Shown one piece after another: positions 1 to 6,701 of a DNA stretch of 17,841 bases. The notes below the pieces were generated by a model. That model was given only the letters and a program-made list of their open reading frames with translations. It was not told the DNA's origin and made no database searches. How positions within the stretch are numbered: the first letter of the stretch is position 1; each line of letters begins with the position of its first letter. Position numbers and translations under genes: made by a program. Source of the stretch: Candidatus Thiosymbion ectosymbiont of Robbea hypermnestra (GTDB lineage: Bacteria; Pseudomonadota; Gammaproteobacteria; Chromatiales; Chromatiaceae); the NCBI GenBank assembly GCA_020443945.1, contig JAIZWN010000568.1, forward strand, positions 1 to 17,841, written 5' to 3'.

Positions 1-43
1 ATGGCAAATCCCGAGGATCACCCTTTGATCCCCCTCTCCCCGG

Positions 44-64
44 CCCTCTCCCGGTGGGAGAGGG
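44..64. repeat. CCCTCTCCC/GGGAGAGGG hairpin
   Basis: A perfect 9-bp stem (44-52 with 56-64) closes a 3-base loop. It is preceded by another CCCTCTCCCC run at 32-41. Hairpins of this composition are common intergenic repeats in Proteobacteria. No T-run follows, so it is probably a dispersed REP-like element and not a terminator. The rest of 1-144 shows no gene I can support. Confidence 0.6.
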
Positions 65-144
65 AGCGTAGAACCGCCGCGCTCGCGCGCTTCTTCCTGG
101 CGGCTTGCGGTGAGCGGGGGCCGTGAAATCCGGTAGTAGCTCCC

Positions 145-246
145 GTAGGACGGGCAGTGAGCAAAGCGAACCGCATCGACTGACTATCAGCTTACATTGA
201 TGCGGTTCGCTTCACTTGCCCCGCCTTCTACGCGAGTTACCCGCAA
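145..246. repeat. Imperfect inverted-repeat element, left copy
   Basis: Arms at 145-177 and 199-231 (33 bases each) pair at 24 of 33 positions by my count, with the inner GCGAACCGCATC perfectly matched. They enclose a 21-base loop. The adjoining 15 bases at 232-246 recur exactly, in reverse complement, at 17771-17785 next to a second copy of the arm. This looks like a non-coding MITE/REP-type dispersed repeat lying in inverted orientation at the two ends of the window. Confidence 0.75.
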
Positions 247-260
247 TCTAAAGGGAAACA

Positions 261-280
261 AGGTGCTAGAAGGTGCTAGG
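261..280. repeat. Two tandem 10-base copies at lapB 3' end
   Basis: AGGTGCTAGA at 261-270 is followed directly by AGGTGCTAGG at 271-280. The second copy contains the lapB stop codon (complement of 276-278). It is probably a small local duplication with no known role. Confidence 0.6.
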
Positions 281-1487
281 CGGCCCGGACGGTGGGGTCG
301 GACGGCAGGGCCGGGGTACGGTTGTCGATGGCCGCCGGCTGGATCGGCTCGATGCTTTTCCAATGTCCACAGCTGGGACATTGCCAATGCAACCGGCGGG
401 CGACGAAGCCGCAATGCCCGCACCGGTAATCGGGCTGGTGTGCCCCCAGATGTTCGATGACGGCCCGCGTCGCCCGCAAAACGGCCTGGGTTCGGGCCGC
501 GTCCGCCGGCTTGGATGCACGGAGCGCCAACAGCCGTTCGAGGGCGACCAGATCGGCCCGTCCGGTGACATGCTCCACGAGAAAGGCGATGGCGGCCTCG
601 TCCCCTTCCTTTTCTTGGATCCTCTCGGCCAGCATGGTTACCAGCCTGGGGCTGGGATGGATGCGATACAGGCGCCGGAGCTCGCCAAGCTCGTCCGCCA
701 CATGGCTACGGCGATAGGCGGCCACCAGCTCCGGCAGAATTTCCGGCAGGAATTGCGGCCCCTGCCGGACGACACGGCCATAGAGTACCGCCGCCCTACG
801 GGAGTCGCCCTCGTCCATCGCCATTCGGGCCTGCAGTATGGTGGCCCGCACGCAAGCGGGATCCGCCGCCCGGGCCTGGTGCAGCTGGGTGACGGCCGCC
901 GCTCCCTGCCCCCGTTTCAGGGCTTCCTCGGCCAGCTCACAGTGGTACTGGGCGCTTTCGGTGCCCATCGGCTCCCCGGTGAGCCGCCGCAGCCGCCCGG
1001 CAATCTCCAGGCAACGTGCCCAGTCCTTCTCTTGCTGATAGATCTCGCGCAGTTTCTCCAGGGCCCGTTCGCGGTGCAGCTTCATCTCCACCAGCTCGTC
1101 GAAGATGTTCTCGGCGCGGTCGAAGAGCCCCGCGCGCATATAGTCCTGGCCCAACTCGAACAGGGCGTAGCCGCGCTCTTCCCGACCCAGATCGGGCCGC
1201 GAGATCAGGCCCTGGTGGATATGAATGGCGCGGTCCACCTCCCCCCGGCGCCGAAAGAGGCTACCCAGGGCCAACTGGACCTCCGTCGTCTCCTCGTCCA
1301 CCTCGGCGAGCCGCACAAAGAGATCGATGGCCTTGTCGGGCTGCTCGTCGAGCAGGAAATTCAACCCCCGCAGGAAGGCCGAATCGGCCCTGGGGCCCGC
1401 GTCGCCGCGGGACGTCCCGACCCGCTTCGCGGCCCACCAGCCGGATGCCGCGGCCAGGGGAAGGAGAAGAAACAGCCACTCGATCAC
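276..1487 (-). CDS. lapB: Lipopolysaccharide assembly protein B (TPR + rubredoxin-like)
   Basis: LapB (YciM) is an inner-membrane protein facing the cytoplasm that helps FtsH degrade LpxC and so limits LPS synthesis. The product is 403 aa (E. coli about 389). Residues 2-18 form the N-terminal membrane anchor (IEWLFLLLPLAAASGWW). Residues 35-345 read as helical TPR repeats, and C356/C359 with C370/C373 form the rubredoxin-like metal site. I chose a GTG start at 1485-1487 because the family begins at this anchor; the frame stays open to 1691 but that extension looks non-family. No clear Shine-Dalgarno site precedes the GTG. A TATGAT -10-like hexamer lies 40 bases upstream (complement of 1527-1532) without a good -35. 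Its usual partner lapA is not upstream; a divergent pilin gene is there instead. Identification is firm; the start is less so. Confidence 0.93.
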   Translation of the reverse strand: MIEWLFLLLPLAAASGWWAAKRVGTSRGDAGPRADSAFLRGLNFLLDEQPDKAIDLFVRLAEVDEETTEVQLALGSLFRRRGEVDRAIHIHQGLISRPDLGREERGYALFELGQDYMRAGLFDRAENIFDELVEMKLHRERALEKLREIYQQEKDWARCLEIAGRLRRLTGEPMGTESAQYHCELAEEALKRGQGAAAVTQLHQARAADPACVRATILQARMAMDEGDSRRAAVLYGRVVRQGPQFLPEILPELVAAYRRSHVADELGELRRLYRIHPSPRLVTMLAERIQEKEGDEAAIAFLVEHVTGRADLVALERLLALRASKPADAARTQAVLRATRAVIEHLGAHQPDYRCGHCGFVARRLHWQCPSCGHWKSIEPIQPAAIDNRTPALPSDPTVRAA

Positions 1488-1654
1488 GGGAACACGCAGT
1501 AGACCGACCCAGTCGTGAAATTGGTTATCATACAGGCATCCGCGTACCGCCGCACCGCGGGCGGTGGGCGGTTTTTGCCGGCATGGTTGCCGTCTCGGGC
1601 CCACCCGGGCAATGCCGGAGCTAGGATCCCCGTTTATGGACAAAGTCGAGCGAT

Positions 1655-1668
1655 GGGGCAAAAGCCCC
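1655..1668 (+). other. Small GGGGC-AAAA-GCCCC hairpin upstream of pilin
   Basis: A perfect 5-bp stem with an AAAA loop sits 40 bases before the pilin start, probably in its mRNA leader. I found no convincing sigma-54 element (GG-N10-GC) around it, although pilA genes often use one. A regulatory role is only a possibility. Confidence 0.3.
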
Positions 1669-1707
1669 CGCGCACCGATTGGCCACAGCAAACCTGGAGA
1701 ACCTTAC

Positions 1708-2187
1708 ATGAAACAACAGACGGGCTTTACCCTGATCGAGCTCATGATCGTCGTCGCCATCATCGGCATCCTCGCCACTATTGCGGTTCCCGCGTACCAG
1801 GACTACAGCGTCCGCACCCAGGTCACGGAAGGACTCAACCTGGCGGCGGAAGTCAAAACCGCCATCGGCGCCTTCAATGCGGTCCGCGGGAAGCTACCCG
1901 CTAGCAATAGCGCCGCCGGCGTGGCGGCGGCCGATTCCTTCAAGGGCAACTATGTGACTGGCATCCAGGTCGGTGAGGGCGGCCAGATCACCATCACCTA
2001 CGGTGGTGACCGGGTAAACGAGAATATCAAGGATCAAAAGCTCGGCCTCAACCCCCTCCCGAGCAGTGCCAAAGGTCTGATATGGGTCTGTGGCAAGGCG
2101 CCTTCCCCGCTGAGCGACGAGGCAACGGCCGCCCAGGGGATCACGACAATCGAGGCCCGCTATCTCCCCAGCGAGTGCCGTCCCTGA
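1708..2187 (+). CDS. Type IV pilin (major pilin-like, PilA/PilE family)
   Basis: This is a 159-aa type IV prepilin, exported and assembled into pili after cleavage by the prepilin peptidase PilD. The class III leader is MKQQTG, cleaved after G6. The mature protein then starts FTLIELM with Glu at mature position 5 (E11), which is needed for assembly. Residues 7-30 are the hydrophobic N-terminal helix (FTLIELMIVVAIIGILATIAV), followed by the typical PAYQDY. C128 and C157 are placed to form the C-terminal D-loop disulfide. The start is set by GGAGA at 1696-1700, 7 bases ahead, and by the leader itself. No other pilus genes lie in the window, so it is an orphan pilin here. Length and the cysteine pair favour a major pilin over a minor one. 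Confidence 0.92.
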   Translation: MKQQTGFTLIELMIVVAIIGILATIAVPAYQDYSVRTQVTEGLNLAAEVKTAIGAFNAVRGKLPASNSAAGVAAADSFKGNYVTGIQVGEGGQITITYGGDRVNENIKDQKLGLNPLPSSAKGLIWVCGKAPSPLSDEATAAQGITTIEARYLPSECRP

Positions 2188-2249
2188 CCCTTCCCGGCAC
2201 CCCATTTCACCTTATTTTGCTGGAACGCCTTGTGGCTTCCGGACTGGGT

Positions 2250-2283
2250 TTACCCTTCGCGTGCGAGAATACCTCAAGGGTAA
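2250..2283 (+). promoter_or_regulatory. 8-bp inverted repeat in djlA leader
   Basis: TTACCCTT (2250-2257) and AAGGGTAA (2276-2283) are perfect inverted repeats across 18 bases. They end just before the GGGGGA ribosome-binding site (2285-2290) of djlA. Folding could influence translation or terminate pilin transcription weakly; no T-run follows. Confidence 0.35.
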
Positions 2284-2298
2284 CGGGGGAATCGGCGT

Positions 2299-3120
2299 AT
2301 GACATGGTGGGGTAAGCTGGCCGGGGGCGTCTTAGGGTTTATGCTCGGCGGACCCTTGGGCGCCCTCCTCGGGGTTGCGCTCGGCCACGGCCTCGATCAC
2401 GCGATGGGCGGCCTGCCAATCGGTTTCGAGAAGCCGGATCCGGCCAAACGCGCGAGGGTTCAGAGGGCCTTTTTCACCGCCACCTTCTCGATCATGGGCC
2501 ATATGGCCAAGGCGGACGGTCGGGTCTCCGAACGGGAAATTGCCTTGGCCGAATCGGTGATTGCCCGGATGGAGCTCTCGCCGGATATGCGCCACCGGGC
2601 TATCGAGCTCTTTACCGAGGGCAAGCGGGAAGGATTTCCCCTCGACGCCGTACTGGAACAACTCCGGCTCGAGTGTCGTCGCCGCGACTTGCTGCGGATG
2701 TTCACCGAGATCCAGATCCAGGCCGCCTACGCGGATGGTCGACCGGGGCCGAATAAGCAACGGTTGCTCCTGCACATCTGTAGTCGCTTAGGTATCTCGG
2801 AGTCCGTATTCCGCTATCTGGAGCGGATAACACGTCTGCGTCAGGAATCCGCGGCGGATGTCCGGGGGAATGCAGGGCCTACTCCGCAACGGCCCATGAC
2901 CAGAAAGCCGACCCTGGACCGCGCCTACATGGTCCTCGGGGTCGAATCCAAGGCCACGGACGCGGAGATCAAGCGCGCTTACCGGCGTCTGCTCAGCCAA
3001 CACCACCCGGACAAGCTCGTCTCCAAGGGGCTCCCGGAACAGATGCTGAAGCTCGCCACCGAAAAGACGCACGAAATTCGCCGGGCCTACGAAACCATCA
3101 CCCAGGCCCGAACCCCCTGA
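2299..3120 (+). CDS. djlA: Membrane-anchored DnaJ-like co-chaperone DjlA
   Basis: DjlA is an inner-membrane J-domain protein that stimulates DnaK and is linked to envelope stress and capsule (Rcs) signalling. The product is 273 aa (E. coli about 271). Residues 5-36 form a glycine-rich membrane segment (GKLAGGVLGFMLGGPLGALL). Residues 50-180 are the TerB-like domain with FFTATFSIMGHMAKADGRVS and EIQIQAAYADG. Residues 205-273 are the C-terminal J domain with the essential HPD at 236-238, followed by KLVSKGLP, a DjlA hallmark. The start MTWWGKL matches the family N-terminus, and GGGGGA at 2285-2290 lies 8 bases upstream. It is probably its own transcription unit between the pilin gene and rpe. 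Confidence 0.95.
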   Translation: MTWWGKLAGGVLGFMLGGPLGALLGVALGHGLDHAMGGLPIGFEKPDPAKRARVQRAFFTATFSIMGHMAKADGRVSEREIALAESVIARMELSPDMRHRAIELFTEGKREGFPLDAVLEQLRLECRRRDLLRMFTEIQIQAAYADGRPGPNKQRLLLHICSRLGISESVFRYLERITRLRQESAADVRGNAGPTPQRPMTRKPTLDRAYMVLGVESKATDAEIKRAYRRLLSQHHPDKLVSKGLPEQMLKLATEKTHEIRRAYETITQARTP

Positions 3121-3126
3121 GCCAGA

Positions 3127-3155
3127 GTGAAAACGGGTCCGGTTTGGAGTATATT
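3127..3155 (+). promoter_or_regulatory. Candidate sigma-70 promoter for rpe
   Basis: GTGAAA (3127-3132) and TATATT (3150-3155) are spaced 17 bases apart, about 75 bases before the rpe start. It overlaps a GGTTTG/CAAACC inverted repeat (3141-3146 with 3158-3163) followed by a T-rich stretch, which could act as a weak djlA terminator. Read by eye only. Confidence 0.35.
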
Positions 3156-3181
3156 AGCAAACCTTGATTTTTCGGCATCAG

Positions 3182-3200
3182 GCCCGTGGCCGTCACGGGC
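3182..3200 (+). other. Hairpin in rpe leader
   Basis: GCCCGTG (3182-3188) pairs perfectly with CACGGGC (3194-3200) around a 5-base loop. It lies 29 bases before the rpe start codon, in the leader of the candidate promoter at 3127-3155. No U-run follows, so it is not a classical terminator. Confidence 0.4.
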
Positions 3201-3229
3201 GCTACCGGCACTTACGGGGAGAGACATCC

Positions 3230-3922
3230 ATGGCAGAAGACCTGATCGCACCCTCCATCCTGTCGGCGAATATGGCGAAGCTCGGTGAGGAGGTAGACAA
3301 CGTCCTCGCCGCGGGCGCCGATATCGTCCACTTCGACGTGATGGACAACCACTACGTGCCCAACCTGACCATCGGTCCGCTGGTCTGCGAGGCACTGCGC
3401 AAACACGGGGTCACGGCCCCCCTGGACGTTCACCTCATGGTCAAACCGGTGGACCGCATCGTGAGCGACTTCGCCAAGGCGGGCGCCGCCTACATCACCT
3501 TCCACCCGGAGGCCAGCGAACACATCGACCGTACCCTCCAGCTCATCCACAACGAGGGCTGCAAATCCGGGCTGGTATTCAACCCGGCCACCCCCCTCGG
3601 CCACCTCGACTATGTCATGGACAAGGTAGACATGATACTCCTGATGTCCGTGAACCCCGGCTTCGGCGGCCAGAGCTTCATCCCCTCCGCCCTGGACAAG
3701 CTGCGCCAGGCGCGCAAAATGATCGACGACTCCGGCTACGACATCCGCCTGGAGATCGACGGCGGCGTCAAGGTCGACAACATCGCCGAGGTCAAGGCGG
3801 CCGGCTGTGACACCTTCGTCTCTGGCTCCGGCATCTTCCACAAGGGCAAGGACGGCGACCCCAACCGCTACGACACCATCATCCGCCAGATGCGCGAAGA
3901 GATGGCCAAAATCAAGCGGTGA
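3230..3922 (+). CDS. rpe: Ribulose-phosphate 3-epimerase
   Basis: This enzyme interconverts D-ribulose 5-phosphate and D-xylulose 5-phosphate in the cytosol, in the pentose phosphate pathway and the Calvin cycle. The product is 230 aa, normal for the family. Visible TIM-barrel motifs are APSILSAN (7-14), HFDVMDNHYVPN (34-45), DVHLMV (66-71), VNPGFGGQSF (141-150) and EIDGGV (175-180). Metal and catalytic residues H34, D36, H68 and D177 are all present. The ATG at 3230 was chosen because it follows GGGGAGAG (3216-3223) and begins at the family N-terminus, although the frame opens at 3164. gph follows 138 bases downstream, the usual order in gammaproteobacteria. Confidence 0.97.
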   Translation: MAEDLIAPSILSANMAKLGEEVDNVLAAGADIVHFDVMDNHYVPNLTIGPLVCEALRKHGVTAPLDVHLMVKPVDRIVSDFAKAGAAYITFHPEASEHIDRTLQLIHNEGCKSGLVFNPATPLGHLDYVMDKVDMILLMSVNPGFGGQSFIPSALDKLRQARKMIDDSGYDIRLEIDGGVKVDNIAEVKAAGCDTFVSGSGIFHKGKDGDPNRYDTIIRQMREEMAKIKR

Positions 3923-4060
3923 GCCCCCGTATGGTCGGGACAGGCCATGGACGGCCGCTTGAAAATAAGCGATTCATAATGATGCCGCGTGAGCTGTTTT
4001 GGTTAAAGTAGGCACATCGGCCCCAGTCTGTGAGCATGGGAAAATTCGAGGAGTCTTAGC

Positions 4061-4726
4061 ATGAATCGGCCCCAGATGATCCTTATCGACGTAGACGGCA
4101 CCCTGGTAGACAGCGTGCCGGACCTGGCCTTCTGCGTCGATGCCATGATGGAACGGCTCGGCCGCCCCCCCTACGGAGAAACCCTAGTGCGCAACTGGGT
4201 TGGCAACGGCGTCGAACGCCTGGTCCGCCGGGCGCTCATCGGCCAACTGGACGGCGAGCCGGACGAGGCCGATTACGAGCACGCCCTCCCGATCTTCACC
4301 GAGCTCTATCGGGAAAACACCTCCAAACGCTCGCGCCTCTACCCAGGCATCCGCGAGGGGCTCGACTACCTGCAAGACGCGGGCTACCCCTTAGGCTGCG
4401 TCACCAACAAGGCGGCCCAGTTCACCGAACCCCTGCTGCGGGACCTGGGGGTGCGCGACGACTTCGACATCGTCATCAGCGGCGACACCCTGCCCCGCAA
4501 AAAGCCCGACCCCCTGCCCCTGCTCCACGCCGCCGAGCACTTCCGGGTACGACCCGACACCGCCCTGATGGTCGGCGACTCGGTCAGCGACGTGAAGGCG
4601 GCGCGGGCCGCGGGCTTCACCATCGTCTGCATGACCTACGGCTACAACCACGGCAACGACATCCGCACCGCCAATCCGGACGCCGTACTCGACTCCCTGA
4701 TCGAAATCAAAGACCTGCTGCCATAA
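4061..4726 (+). CDS. gph: Phosphoglycolate phosphatase (HAD family)
   Basis: This enzyme hydrolyses 2-phosphoglycolate, made by RuBisCO oxygenation or DNA-end repair, to glycolate. The product is 221 aa. HAD motif I is DVDGTLVDS with nucleophile D10 and acid/base D12. Motif II is VTNK (T115), motif III is KKPDP (K147/K148), and motif IV is GDSVSDVKAAR with D173 and D177. Residues about 20-90 form the helical cap. GAGGAG at 4048-4053 sets the start. rpe upstream is the usual neighbour. In related genomes trpE often follows gph directly, but here about 2.65 kb of accessory DNA intervenes. Confidence 0.95.
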   Translation: MNRPQMILIDVDGTLVDSVPDLAFCVDAMMERLGRPPYGETLVRNWVGNGVERLVRRALIGQLDGEPDEADYEHALPIFTELYRENTSKRSRLYPGIREGLDYLQDAGYPLGCVTNKAAQFTEPLLRDLGVRDDFDIVISGDTLPRKKPDPLPLLHAAEHFRVRPDTALMVGDSVSDVKAARAAGFTIVCMTYGYNHGNDIRTANPDAVLDSLIEIKDLLP

Positions 4727-4737
4727 CCACCCTGCCA

Positions 4738-4759
4738 GCGCCCTGAACATTCAGGGCGC
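4738..4759 (+). terminator. Perfect inverted repeat after gph (possible terminator)
   Basis: GCGCCCTGAA (4738-4747) and TTCAGGGCGC (4750-4759) are perfect complements separated by 2 bases, starting 11 bases past the gph stop. In RNA this makes an 8-9 bp stem. There is no U-run after it, so termination efficiency is uncertain. It marks the edge between GC-rich housekeeping DNA and the AT-rich island. Confidence 0.5.
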
Positions 4760-4829
4760 CCGAACACCTCGTCAGAACATCCCGCATATCCCAACCCACA
4801 TAGATACCCTGTTCCAAGGCGCCCCCAAA

Positions 4830-4858
4830 TTTACCACCACCGGAAGATTGTATACAAT
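4830..4858 (+). promoter_or_regulatory. Candidate promoter of the Panacea operon
   Basis: TTTACC (4830-4835) and TACAAT (4853-4858) are spaced by 17 bases, giving a predicted transcript start near 4865 and a leader of about 65 bases. The -10 hexamer lies inside the 16-bp palindrome at 4845-4860. This arrangement would allow repression by a protein bound to the palindrome. Confidence 0.45.
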
Positions 4859-4860
4859 CT
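4845..4860. promoter_or_regulatory. 16-bp perfect palindrome, putative operator
   Basis: AGATTGTATACAATCT is perfectly self-complementary over 16 bases, and its core TTGTATACAA resembles operators of GntR-family regulators (established knowledge of that family). It overlaps the predicted -10 of the Panacea operon. No regulator gene is adjacent, so the binding protein is unknown; autoregulation by the operon products is one option. Confidence 0.55.
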
Positions 4861-4930
4861 AATATGCCAATATTTACATGCAGTTTAAGAAACTATGTTT
4901 AAGTTGAGAGAAAGATTAGGGGTTTGAACA

Positions 4931-5776
4931 ATGTCTGCTCCTGATATAAGTGATATAGCTGATTTCATAATAGAAAACAGCGAACCGGGAATCAGCCACA
5001 GGAAACTCCAGAAATTACTTTATTTTGCTCAAGGGTTTTATCTGGCGAAAAATGGCTCACCCCTGTTCGATGCCGAGTTGCAGGCATGGCGATATGGACC
5101 GGTGAACCGGAAAATATGGAACCTATTCAAAGGCCATGGAGGCACTGAAATAACAAAACCGACAAATACTAACTACCTTTCCCTCGATGAAACAAGGCAG
5201 ACCTTTCTCTCGTCATTTCTCGATGTATTTCTGGCGATTAGTCAAGACACCTTGATAGACATATCACATACGGACGCACCATGGGAAGTAAATTACATAC
5301 CGGCACTGAATAAAACCATTGATAAAAGCGAGTTACTCCACTATTTTTCCGGTTTTACGGACTACAATGAATACACTCGGATTGCAAAGAGTAAAGTAGA
5401 GTTCATGGAACTACTGGAACGCAGAAAAACCTATTTAATGAGTTTACCTGAGATCGGTACGGAATGGACCTCCGGGACGGCGGAAGCGCCCAACGAAATC
5501 GTGTGTCAGGCCGCAATTCAAGTATTGGATTCATTGAGAAACGTCACGTTTTCCAAGCATCCAAAACCCGCATTTCCAAAACTGGTTATGGGGCCGATAC
5601 CGGTTGGAGGCGTAACTATTGAGCTATCTTACAACGACAGAAATGCTTATATGGCGTTGTTCAATAATGAAACAGCAGAGGTATCCATCGAGCAGGACGA
5701 GTATTTCGATGAACAGGAGTTTACACTGTCCGATTTCAATGATGATATCGGAGTTATTCTTGGCAGAGTCGTGTAG
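4931..5776 (+). CDS. Panacea/SocA-type (DUF4065) protein with C-terminal extension
   Basis: The N-terminal domain (about residues 5-150) is a Panacea/DUF4065 domain, found in antitoxins of varied toxin-antitoxin pairs and in phage GepA/SocA-like proteins. Visible hallmarks are KLQKLLYFAQGFYLA (25-39), AWRYGPV (52-58) and HTDAPWE (113-119). Residues about 185-281 form a second acidic segment with a PKLVMGPIPVGGVTIE pattern (216-231). This resembles small proteins I have seen encoded just before partners like the next gene, which is inference. TAGGGG at 4917-4922 lies 8 bases before the ATG. GC is about 40% in the 60-base lines I counted, far below the flanks, suggesting horizontal transfer. 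The next gene starts 2 bases after the stop. At 281 aa it is longer than a minimal Panacea antitoxin. Confidence 0.85.
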   Translation: MSAPDISDIADFIIENSEPGISHRKLQKLLYFAQGFYLAKNGSPLFDAELQAWRYGPVNRKIWNLFKGHGGTEITKPTNTNYLSLDETRQTFLSSFLDVFLAISQDTLIDISHTDAPWEVNYIPALNKTIDKSELLHYFSGFTDYNEYTRIAKSKVEFMELLERRKTYLMSLPEIGTEWTSGTAEAPNEIVCQAAIQVLDSLRNVTFSKHPKPAFPKLVMGPIPVGGVTIELSYNDRNAYMALFNNETAEVSIEQDEYFDEQEFTLSDFNDDIGVILGRVV

Positions 5777-5778
5777 TC

Positions 5779-6204
5779 ATGGAAATTCCGGACGGTGAAA
5801 TCCTGTATAGATATGTGAAACCTGCTGCATTTCCGGAAAACCAACAAGAAATGCCAGCCCATTTTTTCAACGATCCCGAACTATCCTGTGACTGGGAAAA
5901 AATTCAACGGCATCCGGAACAATCGTTACATATCCAACAAGGTCGTAACATGATAGTGTCGATCAGGGTTTGTGACGAAATTCGTAATCCACGCAACCCG
6001 AAACGAAATGGTGAAATCGTAGCCGCCTGGGTGCAAAAGATAATTCATGATCCCCTTGAAGAAACTCCGGGTGACCCATTTACGCCAAACGAAGCACACT
6101 CTTTGATAAAGGGGAAAAAGAAAGCGGCTGTCGTTTCGGCAATCAGGAACAATGCAACAGCACGAATATCGCTACAACTAAAGTATAAGCAGGCCTGTAA
6201 CTGA
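5779..6204 (+). CDS. Small partner protein of the Panacea gene, unknown function
   Basis: This is a 141-aa protein starting 2 bases after the upstream stop, so translation is almost certainly coupled. No signal peptide or membrane segment is visible. Recognisable patterns are EILYRYVKPAAFP (7-19), ELSCDWEKIQ (34-43), VCDEIRNPRNPKRNGEIVAAW (about 64-84) and a NEAHSLIKGKKKAAVVSAI stretch (about 103-121). I recall similar uncharacterised proteins in accessory regions but cannot name a Pfam family. By position it could be the toxin of a Panacea pair or an accessory subunit; the sequence shows no nuclease, kinase or ADP-ribosyltransferase motif I can defend. AT-rich, like its partner. Confidence 0.75.
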   Translation: MEIPDGEILYRYVKPAAFPENQQEMPAHFFNDPELSCDWEKIQRHPEQSLHIQQGRNMIVSIRVCDEIRNPRNPKRNGEIVAAWVQKIIHDPLEETPGDPFTPNEAHSLIKGKKKAAVVSAIRNNATARISLQLKYKQACN

Positions 6205-6256
6205 GAGCCTATGAAGAAAACCGATTCGAGACCCGAGGACGAGCTGCTTCTGGAAT

Positions 6257-6430
6257 ATGTTCAGGCCCGTGGGAGAGGGTGTTTTAGAGTTGCGGATTGA
6301 TTACGGGCCTGGTTATCGGGTGTACTATAAGAAGCAAGGCCGGGAGATTGTTGGTTTACTGGACGGCGGCGACAAACGGACGCAAGTCAAAGACATCGAA
6401 ACCGCCTTGCGTCTTGCTCGAAACCTGTAG
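6257..6430 (+). pseudogene. 5'-truncated RelE/ParE-like (COG3657) toxin remnant
   Basis: The frame from 6266 encodes PVGEGVLELRIDYGPGYRVY, then GDKRTQVKDIETALRLA, the C-terminal half of the 'putative addiction module killer' toxins of the RelE/ParE superfamily (usually about 100 aa). Only about 55 codons remain, from an incidental ATG at 6257 to TAG at 6428-6430. The first half of the fold is missing. Homology starts abruptly near 6266, where a short unrelated reading frame (ATG 6211 to TGA 6298-6300) runs across the join, suggesting a deletion. The antitoxin remnant follows 9 bases later, the normal toxin-then-antitoxin order of this family. Probably non-functional. Confidence 0.75.
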
Positions 6431-6439
6431 GCACACAGC

Positions 6440-6616
6440 ATGACCAAGACGGTTACGACTCCCTACGATGTTGCCGAACACCTGCGCACGCCCGAGGAAA
6501 TGGCCGCTTATCTGGATGCCTGTATCGAAGAAGCGGACGGGGACGCGGTATTCGTTGTCAGGGCTCTGGGCAACATCGCCCGCGCCAAAGGCATGTCTCA
6601 GAATGGGCATGCCTGA
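6440..6616 (+). pseudogene. 3'-truncated COG3636-type antitoxin remnant
   Basis: The 58-codon frame starts MTKTVTTPYDVAEHLRTPEE and continues to ARAKGMSQ (about 48-54). This is the N-terminal half of the addiction-module antidote family (about 100 aa). At the point where the HTH DNA-binding domain should start, the frame instead reads NGHA and stops. About 40 residues are missing, and the downstream DNA to 6690 shows no continuation in any frame I checked. With the DNA-binding half gone it cannot autoregulate normally. It pairs with the truncated toxin just upstream: a decayed toxin-antitoxin locus. Confidence 0.75.
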
Positions 6617-6701
6617 CTACGGCCTTCAACCAACCATCCTTCACCGCACCGCTACGGCGGCAAAGACCGGTGTTGGCAGCATACCAAACAGGTGAGTGGC
6701 T

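Noticed and set aside
273..1502. Long plus-strand open frame of 409 codons
   Set aside because: It is antisense to lapB, with no family motifs; the GC-rich codon pattern of lapB opens the opposite frame.
1561..1670. Sigma-54 promoter for the pilin gene
   Set aside because: GG and GC pairs occur, but none with the required 10-base spacing.
6211..6300. 29-codon frame MKKTDSRPEDELLLEY...
   Set aside because: It crosses the junction into the toxin remnant in the wrong frame; probably a deletion scar.
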